This document shows positions 1 through 11,168 of a stretch of 25,717 nt of DNA, piece by piece. The stretch is from NCBI GenBank assembly GCA_014885115.2, contig WKLE02001982.1, positions 24,483 through 50,199 on the forward strand, written 5' to 3'. This DNA comes from Asterionellopsis glacialis. Taxonomy: Eukaryota > Bacillariophyta > Plagiogrammaphyceae > Rhaphoneidales > Asterionellopsidaceae. Numbering within the stretch: the stretch's first letter is position 1; each line of letters opens with the position of its first letter. The notes beneath the pieces are model-generated. The model was not told the origin of the DNA. It worked only from the letters and a program-made list of their open reading frames with translations, and did not search any database. A program made the position numbers and the translations under genes.

Positions 1-520
1 TTCGCCTTTTCGCCTTTTCCTTTCTCCGTGTAAAAACTAGTCTCCTATCCTAGTCTCAAAATTATCTGGTGCTAGGCTATGTATTGGGACGAAGTAAATT
101 GATTAGAGCATAGGCGTTGTTCAAAGTTACTGTCATAAAGATGTTATGAATAACACAGTGTAATGGAGTCGTCAAAGCCTAGATGGCAATTGACACTACA
201 GGAGTATTTTTCTATAAAAGTAAGAATTGCAGGGCAATAATAATGTTTTTTTTGGTGTGAAGAATTCTCTTGCAAGTGATCTCTCTTTAAATATATTAGT
301 AAGTTACTGTATGCCAGGTCAGTCAAGCACATACATGGCGTGATATACTTGCCCCTGAGGCCAGTCACGAGGTAAAAATATAGGACTACCAGGTACAGTG
401 ATCGAACAAAGTCTAGTACTGACGGTATGAACGATCTCGTACTGTACGATGTTTATATTCAGGCATGAACCATCGTATGCAACATCGCACAGGCCACTCG
501 CAGTTCTTCGCATAGTGATT
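1..520. other. Intergenic region, no gene seen
   Basis: No convincing coding region. Short open frames here lack domain signatures and overlap one another. The first 20 bases hold a small tandem CGCCTTTT repeat. Two TACTGTA words lie at 305-311 and 440-446, part of a wider enrichment in this window. This is 3' flank of the small minus-strand gene that ends at 521. Confidence 0.6.
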
Positions 521-949
521 TTATCCAAAGCCACGAAAGGCCTCTCGCATTATAGTCGATACTGACGGACTCTCAATCTTTGCCCTCTCTTCCTTCGAAA
601 CCAACTTGGTACGCTCCGAGGCAGCCTCCAAGCCAATCTCCCCTCCGGCGTATCCTGCATGCCACATGAGGTACATTCGCATTCCGAGAGTCGTCACCGT
701 GGACCCTACAACCCCAACACCGACGATCAATTGCTTCTGACGCGGCGTCTTGGCCTCCCGGTATAGAGTGACAGCAATATGGGCAATAGGCGCTGCCAAT
801 ATTGGACCAAAGTAAATCCATTGAGGCAGTCTAATGATCGTCTCTTCTGGTTTCGGAGTTTTTGGTTGGGCACTACTTGACGAATGCGATGGTCCAAACT
901 GAAAATTTTGCTTCGACATTGTTGTTGAAAGCAGTCGAGTAAGAAGCAC
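521..949 (-). CDS. Small conserved-looking two-TM membrane protein, function unknown
   Basis: The frame encodes 142 aa from the ATG at 949, or 132 aa from the second ATG at 919 (MSKQNFQF...). The longer start adds MLLTRLLSTT, which could be a short mitochondrial-type presequence, but this is not decisive. After a Ser/Pro-rich stretch come two hydrophobic segments: PQWIYFGPILAAPIAHIAV and a Gly/Val-rich QLIVGVGVVGSTVTTLGMRM, joined by a basic loop (REAKTPRQKQ). The tail is charged (SKEERAKIES). I do not recognise the family. A small organelle inner-membrane or ER protein is possible. It is divergent from the KOW gene, about 1 kb away. No intron is needed. Confidence 0.6.
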   Translation of the reverse strand: MLLTRLLSTTMSKQNFQFGPSHSSSSAQPKTPKPEETIIRLPQWIYFGPILAAPIAHIAVTLYREAKTPRQKQLIVGVGVVGSTVTTLGMRMYLMWHAGYAGGEIGLEAASERTKLVSKEERAKIESPSVSTIMREAFRGFG

Positions 950-1927
950 TCAGTTCTTTTTTTTAAAAAAACACACCGAGACAACAATTTTTTTATATGA
1001 GCATCTTCCAAAAGGGGGTTCGGTTTGGGGTCAGATCTGAAGCTGTACGGTACTGTAGGACCCTACCTGTACACAACAACCTGGTGCAGTACTACGGTAG
1101 AGAGTAGAAACAAACTGTTGTTTGAGACTTCTTCTTTTTGACCGGAATTTCAGAAAGTCCTTCTACGTGTGGACCGTATTTGCGTATGTTACGGTACTTT
1201 TTGACCGGAATATCAAAAAAGCCTTTTTTATCTGATGCCTTGAAAAAATTTATTACTGTAATGCTAGTAGTATTTAACTGTTAGTAATTTAGTACGTAAG
1301 GATGGTAGATCAATACATTCAAACACAAAGGAGGGGACAGAAAAACTACTTTTTTCGTACCTGTACCAACTGTAGTAGGCAATCGAATCGTACCAGTGAT
1401 AAAATTTAAAATAGATCGACTTGAGAACCGGATAATGAATTAAGACTGTTATTATATATTAAAATAAAAGGCCTTAGGTCTATTATAGAACAAATCTTGT
1501 ATTTAAATAAAAAAAATACTACACAAGTTTGCAATAAACGAAATATGCAGAATAAATGCGCCTTTTCATAACCTCATTATCGACCACTAATACAATAAAT
1601 AATGCTGATCAAGATTTTTTGTACTTACTTCTCTCTCTCGCTCTCCTCTTTTCCGTAGAGATAAGAGACCTAAGAACTAGATTCATACGTCCTGCACTAA
1701 ACTGCAGCATCTGAACTACAGTAGGTCCTCTACTAGAGGAGAGTTCTTACATATGGAACATCATATCATTATTATTTACATGCCTCGGTGTCTGGTCAAA
1801 GCTGCGCTTCACGCTAGTCTACCAGAGACCAAAGGTGGCAAAGCTCTTCAGTCTTCAGTAATCTGGTACAGGAAGTAGATTATCATTTTCGGTACGCCTT
1901 TGCTGAACGGAGCAATCCAATTCGAAG
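950..1927. other. Intergenic / divergent promoter region
   Basis: About 1 kb between the divergent small membrane protein and the KOW gene. It holds a degenerate 28-nt direct repeat (1135-1162 and 1198-1225), TACTGTA/TACAGTA words at 1051-1057, 1254-1260 and 1717-1723, many GTAC tetramers between about 1040 and 1400, and the quasi-palindrome GTAGGACCCTAC at 1055-1066. A short ATG-initiated frame at 1753-1878 could be a 5' exon of the downstream gene or a leader ORF. Nothing else looks coding. Confidence 0.55.
1135..1225. repeat. Two-copy imperfect 28-nt direct repeat
   Basis: Copy 1 (1135-1162) and copy 2 (1198-1225) share 24 of 28 positions by eye. Both start TTTTTGACCGGAAT, and their starts are 63 nt apart. 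They lie in the non-coding interval between two divergent genes. Function is unknown: regulatory duplication or a local replication slip are both possible. Confidence 0.6.
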
Positions 1928-4912
1928 GTGGAGAAACCTGACACTTGTTTGGAGCCAGCAGCTGCATCAGTGGTTGTCGTCAATGGGAAGTCGGCATCAG
2001 GGGATCTTACCAGTAATAGCAGTGGGACAGTTGGAAACTCGTCAGTTTCGATAACTACAGAAGGAATAGGAACGGACCTTAGCACAAGGGAACCAGAAAA
2101 TTCATCCAGCAACGAGGCAAATACAAAGATCACCGGTGAAAAGAAAGGCACTTCTAGTTCAGTAAATCCTGTTACCGAACTAAAAGATCCCAGCAAAATG
2201 GTAAACGTCAACGAAGTATCGACTTCTGAACAAAGAGGATCGAATCAGGTGGTAGGTGTAGCACCAAATGCATCAAAGACGCCAGAGGCATTAAAATTAT
2301 CCACTCAAGGAAGATCTGCTACGGACGAGAGTCCCATCAGCTCCAAATCACTAACACAACAATCGTCGCTGATTCAGAATTTAGAACAAAATAAACCATC
2401 TCAGGAAAATTCTTCGGTTATATCAAAAATTGCTCCCACAGAGGTAGTAGTGGAAAAAACAGCACAAAAAGAAAATGAGGGAAAAACGGAGAAGCCAACA
2501 ACGAAACAAAACATTGGAGCTCCAAAGGGGGGTAACAGTCAAAGTCTCACCGCAGTTGCAAAGGATATGCCTTCAAAATCATTAGGAGACACTTCGTCAA
2601 CAAGGCCAATCGCAGTCGAGCCAAAAGTGCCTTCTACGTCAAGTCCAAAACAACCGATATCAGCATCCAATCAACAAATCAACCTTACAGGAAAGACAAC
2701 AGGAACAAATCGAAAGCCTCCCGAAGCAATGAAATCCGCTACGGAAACGAAATCGAGAACTCAAACGGAAATTCAAAAATCTGGACCGCAAGTGGAAAAA
2801 TTAATTGGAAAACCACCTGTACTAGCGACATCATCACTAGAGAAAAAAAATATTTCAAACACAAAACTCCAGACAAAAACAAGTTCACAACCGCCCACAT
2901 CCAGCGATCCTGCTGTATCCGGTTCTAAATCTCCAGCTAAGGAAGTTGAACAGTCTAAGAAATCGCCGACAAACCCCACTCAAAACAACAACTCAAGCTC
3001 AAAAGAAGATGGTGACAATATTGGGAATAAAACCGCAGCATTGACCACAGCTAATTCAACGAAAAAAAGAGACTACAATGCTAACGCGGCGAACGGAAAG
3101 ATTCAAAGTCAAACTCCTGAACCCGAAGATTCTAAAATGGGAAGCTCAACACAACTGACGTCAACGTCTCCGAAAGTAAACGTTCCCTTGAGCAGCCCGG
3201 CGCAAACCGAACCCGGCGCCGATAATGACGGGAACAAAAATCCTACTCTTCATGGCAATGTTGGTACATCTACAGGTGATGGAGAGTCCGATGATGGCTC
3301 AGGAGGCGAAGAGCTTTTGGAAGTGGACGGTCTGGCACATCCTTACATAGGAAAAATGGTTCGCATAATACAGGGTCGATTTATTGATTTGGAAGGTCGA
3401 ATACTGAGTGTCAGAAGTCGTGGATGGTGGATAATCGACCATCCAAAATTGGAACAAAGAAAGGTTCATTCCCGCCGTTGTAGGCTTATTGACACTGTGG
3501 ACGAAGATGAGCTTCGCAAATATTACACTAAAATTGGACAACAGATGAAAGAAGGGAGCAGTAATAAACGGAAAGCAGAGTTGTTGACAGATGTCCCAAA
3601 AGAAAATACTGCAGATGAAATCCAGTCTCTAGAAGCTCTGGGCAACGGGGAGAAGCGCCCTGAAGGTGAAACTACACCAAATAAGTGCAGCGACCCCACT
3701 TCTGCGGTCCCCGTAACTGAGGATCCTCCGCTAAAGAAAACAAAAGTAAGCAATGATCAAAATCAAAATGCAATAGGAAATGCTCCAACGCCCATGGATA
3801 TATCAAATGGTGGAAATGAAACTAAACCTGTAGGTATTTCAAAAGCCAATATTAAAGTTACATTCGAACCCGAACCAGAGAAACGCCACCGGCAGCTGGA
3901 ACGACATCAAACACGACCAGATCATGTTTTTACCGCTCCACCCATCATTCTTGATAGTGTTGATCTCCCGTCAACTCTACGACATCTCCCGATGGACTTT
4001 AAGGTTGATATTTTTGATCGCTCAACAGGCAGAATTATGACTGGCGACGAAGCCGTTTGCGTGAAGGATTTACCCGAAATTTTGAGACAGCACGCAGCTT
4101 ATGAACCGATTGTACCACCACCCCCAACAACAACGCAAGCAAGCGCTGCTTATCGGGAAGGCAGAAGCTCTGAAAGAGTTCGGGTGAGTGGGTCGGTAAA
4201 TCCGCAAATTGCATGTCATGCATCTTCCTTTGAAGGTAGATTTGTGATTGTGACGAAAGGTCCATATCGCGGTATGGTGGGAAAGATTGATGCTTGTGTG
4301 CCAGGGGGTTGGTATTTGATCGAGGGCATCATGAAAGAAGACGATCTTGAACTACCATTGGTTATAAGCCCAAAGCACGTGGAACTTCTTCCTGATTTAG
4401 ATGAAAAGTATAGAAATGAGCAGGGACCAACTTCGGGCTTGCATGGGCATGGACCTAATACCGTGAAACCTGTTGATCGAGAAGCTTTCCAAAAAGATTT
4501 CCATGCTTTGCTTGTTCAGCATTTTAGGTAAATCCACGTGTATGCTTTTTGTCTGCTTTGGTTTTAAGTCTTTTGCGTATTAATATTTCTAACCTTTTTG
4601 TTGGCGTATCGTCACCCTTTTTTACACAAAAGCGGACCAATTCGTAGTTTGAAATTGCATATTGATGCATTGGCAGAAGAGAAAAAATCCTTGTCTGCAC
4701 GACTGATAATAACACCGGTGAGTGGAAACGATGGGGGAGGGGAAATTTTGAGTGCCTTGGACAGACATAGAATACAGGTGCGCTTAAACCAGGTGAAAAA
4801 GGAGTTACACAGAGCTGAAAAGGAAATCGAAGAGCAGCTGAAAGCCGCTGCGGCGGCCCGCAGTCGTGCTAATCATGTTTTGAAATCTCAGGAAGAACTG
4901 GATGCTTTATGA
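1928..4912 (+). CDS. KOW - BRK-like - KOW protein with long disordered N-terminus (5' end uncertain)
   Basis: Two exons: open frame to 4527, then 4633-4912; intron 4528-4632 (GTAAAT...AAAAG, 105 nt). Joining at phase 2 reads ...QHFSGPIRSLK and gives about 959 residues from 1928. The frame opens with GTG, not ATG, so 1928 is not a proven start. The first in-frame ATG is at 2198. Alternatively an upstream exon beginning at ATG 1753 and leaving at GTAATC (1858) joins in phase. Residues 1-460 are Ser/Thr/Lys/Pro-rich and disordered. About 471-520 is KOW-like (HPYIGKMVRIIQGRFIDLEG). About 690-730 (VDIFDRSTGRIMTGDEA, then KDLPEILRQHAAYE) has the BRK-domain pattern. About 768-800 is a second KOW (GRFVIVTKGPYRGMVGKID). 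The tail is a charged coiled coil. KOW modules bind RNA or proteins in SPT5 and ribosomal proteins; BRK occurs in CHD/SWI-SNF remodellers. A transcription or chromatin role is inferred. Confidence 0.75.
4528..4632 (+). other. Intron of the KOW protein gene
   Basis: Donor AG|GTAAAT and acceptor ACAAAAG|C. Removing these 105 nt keeps the frame open. The second exon adds a Lys/Glu-rich coiled-coil tail, whereas read-through stops at TAA 4529-4531. This matches the intron sizes of the other genes here. Confidence 0.75.
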
Positions 4913-5575
4913 AACTCCGGGGGAATGATATTCACTAGTGCCCTAAAAAAGCAAGACATAATGTAAATTTTAAGAACCTTCTTTTCAGCACTCGCCTGCG
5001 TGCAACAACACTACTTTCATCTTTTAATCGAAGAGGCAACGCCTTTCTCTCTACTAACCCTGCTCTAGAGCTGCTGAAATCATCATACCAAGTATAGCAT
5101 GAGCTGGTGTCAGCCATCTAGAGAGCATAGTATAGTCCTCCAGAGTGGACCGAGTTTGGTAGTCGTGGTCCATTTTAGATTTTTTTTTGTTTGGTAATGG
5201 TTTAGCTCGATTTAGGGTTCAGGTTAAAAAGGACCGGCGACAAAAGCACCAATCTTCTTAGCTCTCCAAACTCCAACTGCTGCAAAATGATTGGCTCAAA
5301 TCTCGCTCAGCTCGGGATCGAGGTGCGTGAGGCTCTCAGGATCTCTCACGTAGGACCCTACGGGTACGTTACATTATGCCGGCCTGTGGATGCGATGCTA
5401 GAGCAGACTCGAGACATTATTGTTGCGTCATATTCTCTCATGATTTCAGTGATACCAGTCACTTTGAATTGTGCTTTCGTGTCAAATCGTTGTCGGCAAT
5501 GCGAACTCATCCACGACCGACCAAAAGTTAACAGCAACAACTAATTTAGATGAACAACGATTCAATAGGTCTATC
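4913..5575. other. Intergenic region upstream of the exchanger gene
   Basis: Contains the 3' flank of the KOW gene and the likely leader of the exchanger gene. An ATG-initiated 85-codon frame (5287-5544) lacks recognisable features and ends 31 nt before the exchanger ATG. It could be an upstream ORF. A quasi-palindrome CGTAGG-AC-CCTACG sits at 5349-5362 and shares a 12-mer with 1055-1066. Confidence 0.5.
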
Positions 5576-7803
5576 ATGACAGGTAAATCAATTCAATATG
5601 TAAAGCGTCATCGAAAAGCTACAAACGATGCACTATTTTTCTTTGGATGCACGGCACTTCTTGTCTTTATTCTTTTGGTGTCAATGTCGCCATCTGAAGA
5701 AGGATCCCAATTTCACAACAAGCGCAACCTTTCGAAGCATCCACACCTACCTATGGACTACTCAGCATATAGCTGCGATAATTTAGCGCATTATACGACT
5801 CATCATAACCGTCAAAAGCAGTGTGCGTATGCAAGAACATGCAACGATGGTGAAGGGATATGGATACCTTCGGTATACTGCTCCGAAACATATTCAACAA
5901 AAACTTTGGGTCTCATGTGGTCACCATTTGTGATCCTTGTTGGGCTTGTACTATTCCGAATGGTATCATCAACGGCAGAAGATTTTTTTAGTCCCGCACT
6001 AGAGATGCTCAGTCTCGAAATGGGTTTACCACCACGGTTTGCAGGAGTGACGCTGCTTGCTCTTGGCAATGGCGCTCCGGACATTGCAGCTACAGTTAAC
6101 GCGATCAGAAATGACAAAAAAATAGGGTATCTCATGTCACTTGGAGAATTGACTGGGTCCGGTATGTTTATTGGCACTGTGATAACTGGAGTTATTGTCG
6201 TGGTTGCCAACAACGTTCATTGTGGACATGCATTGATTAGGGATGTGATCATGTTGCTTGCTACCAATCTGCTCGTCTTGACCCAGTTCACACACCAGGG
6301 CATTATCAATGGTGCTTCCATACGATCATGGTTAGCAATGTACATTATCTATGTCCTTGTAGTGGCTTTGTCTGATTGGTACCACAACAAATATATTTCT
6401 CCAAAATTGGAAAAAATACAGGCTGAAAATGAACGCAAGAAGCAAGAAGAAGAAAACCTTACCCGCCAAGTATCTAAAGAAGAAATCGAAAGTGAGTTAA
6501 CAAAACTGATACCAGAGGAACATCATGGGATATTTACAAACAGAATGGATCATGTGATGGGGGTAATGAGCAACTACGCTAATGATACTGGTGATAGTTT
6601 GGGGGAATCTGGATGGGCTAGAAAAGAAGCAGACGGCGTAGAACCACTAATTGTTGTTCATCCGCACCATGGTGGGGTAATTAATATGTCAGAACGGCAT
6701 AAATGCGTACAAGAAAGTGCACTTCGTTTGCCTTCCCAGATCTCAGAAATAAGTAGTGAAGACTCAGTATCTACGGGAGTACATGAGTTTTGTAGGAAGA
6801 ACATTGCAGAGTTATCGAAGTACTGGATAGACTTTTGGAATGATATATACCGAAATGAGGAGAATAATTTCTTTGATAAATTTCTTTTAACGCTGGAGCT
6901 CCCATTCATTATCTGCCGCAAGGTAAGTATTTGGTAAATAAAGCTGATTTCTATACCGGTATGTGGATTCGGATGAGAACTTATCATGCCACTTCTGTTT
7001 TATTCATACAGGCAACGGTTCCAATTACTTGCAATGGTTACTACTGCCGCCCAATGGTTGGTATTTCTACCTCGTTATCACCTTTATGGCTTCAGTATTA
7101 TTTTCAGAAAGAATATGATATGAACCTTTTTGAAATATTTCCTCTCAGTTGTGTTTTGATCGGAGTGCCATTTCTAATAGGAATATCAATCATCGTCTAT
7201 TGTCCGGAAGGTGAGGGACCAATGCCGCTTCTAGTTGCGGTACCCATTGGACTTTACGGATTTATGATAGCTGCAACTTGGATTGATCTCATTGCTGATA
7301 TACTTGTAGACGTGCTGACGTTTACAGGCGTAGTGTGTGGCATACCAGCCACAATAATGGGGGCAACAGTACTTGCAGTAAGTTTCTTCGTTCGCACTGG
7401 GTATATTCCTTTCGATCTATATATTCGCTAAAAGTGCAATACTTATTTATTCTACATTGGTTTGCAGGTAGGAAACTCAATTGGCGACCTTTCCGCAAAT
7501 TTAACAATAGCTCGAAAGGGATTGAGTGACATGGCAATCACAGCATGTTTTGCCGGTCCCGTTTTCAACATGTTGATTGGACTTGGCCTAGGTTTTACAG
7601 CACTTCGAAAGATGACAAAATCGGAAGAAATCAACGTTTATCTGACCCCAGAACTCAGAGTTGGGTTCCTATTTTCAATTGCTAATTGTGTCTTGGTAAT
7701 CATGATGGGTGTTTGCTGTGGTGCAGGTACGCTTCGTAGCGAGTATGGATATTTTGCTTTGGTGCTATATATATTATATGCAGTAACATCACTATTGGTT
7801 TAA
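5576..7803 (+). CDS. Cation/Ca2+ exchanger, NCLX/CCX (SLC8B1-like) family
   Basis: Three exons: 5576-6922, 7012-7377, 7468-7803, all phase 0; introns of 89 and 90 nt with GTAAGT donors and CAG acceptors. Product about 682 aa. The frame is open from 5471, but 5576 is its first ATG. A signal-anchor-like TM (residues about 18-38) precedes a Cys-rich extracytoplasmic segment, then two groups of TM helices. Alpha-repeat 1 carries GNGAPD (residues 164-169). Alpha-repeat 2 carries GNSIGD (573-578), reassembled exactly across the second splice junction, followed by CFAGPVFNMLIGLGLG. GNGAPD/GNSxGD are hallmarks of the CCX/NCLX branch and coordinate Ca2+ and Na+ or Li+. The halves are joined by a charged loop of about 140 residues (coiled KIQAENERKKQEEEN, acidic/Ser patches), a usual site of regulation. 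Membrane is unknown: mitochondrion, endomembrane or plasma membrane. Confidence 0.92.
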
Positions 7804-10427
<2,624 letters not shown>

Positions 10428-11168
10428 AACTTAATGCCAAAAACAGTGTAATTTTTACAAACGAAATAGGGGTTTGAAGATTGTTCTTTTCACAGATCAA
10501 CATGTGTCAAGGACAACCCCAAGACATTCTACTTTAGCCTTCTGAAACACACAATTATGAACCAGAAGCGAATTTTTGTTCCAAATAAATTAACAATTTG
10601 AACTATAGATACACATGGTGGGTTTATTTCAAAAGGTAAAGAATGAATTCTATTGAGAGTTATATTGCGAATGTTGTCTATTCACATATTTTCTGTTCGC
10701 TACGAACTAAAATAAAATGACAGACATTTTGATGTAGGCAGTATAATATACGTTAGATCCGATTGTTTTCATGTACACTACGACTTGTAGCATTTTTGGG
10801 GCTTGAGTTATCTAAAAATAGGGGACTTTTGGTTCTAGACTACCATGTTCATTTTAACATGTGTGTGTGCGTGATGGCATTTCTCACTCGCGTTTCTTAT
10901 GGATTTTGATATCCTATTAGAAGCGAAACTTTGGCTTGCATATGATACAAACCAAAGACCATGGGCACAGCACAAGATTATTTCATCCTTATTACCATTT
11001 TTCTGTATAGTTTCTGTTTTAGCTGAAATGATTTTTACAAATGAACCATGAAACCCAAAAAGCACAAGGAATGACAAATTTAAAAACAAAAAAAAGTCTT
11101 GTTGTTTCTCTCTCTTTTTTTTTCCCTCCCAAGAGTCACAACGAGAAAAAATGAGCGTATATGCGCGC
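10428..11168. other. Convergent 3' intergenic region
   Basis: Sits between the 3' ends of the protease gene (+) and the bromodomain gene (-). It is AT-rich, with A/T homopolymers around 11080-11130 and a GT-rich stretch near 10860. It presumably holds both 3' UTRs and poly(A) sites. Minus-strand open frames here have no protein features. Confidence 0.5.

Noticed and set aside
144..534. Minus-strand small frames at the left edge
   Set aside because: Cys/Leu-rich random-looking peptides, mutually overlapping, without family features or splice logic.
5287..5544. 85-codon ATG frame upstream of the exchanger
   Set aside because: No domain, TM or splice join that makes sense. More likely leader sequence or an upstream ORF.
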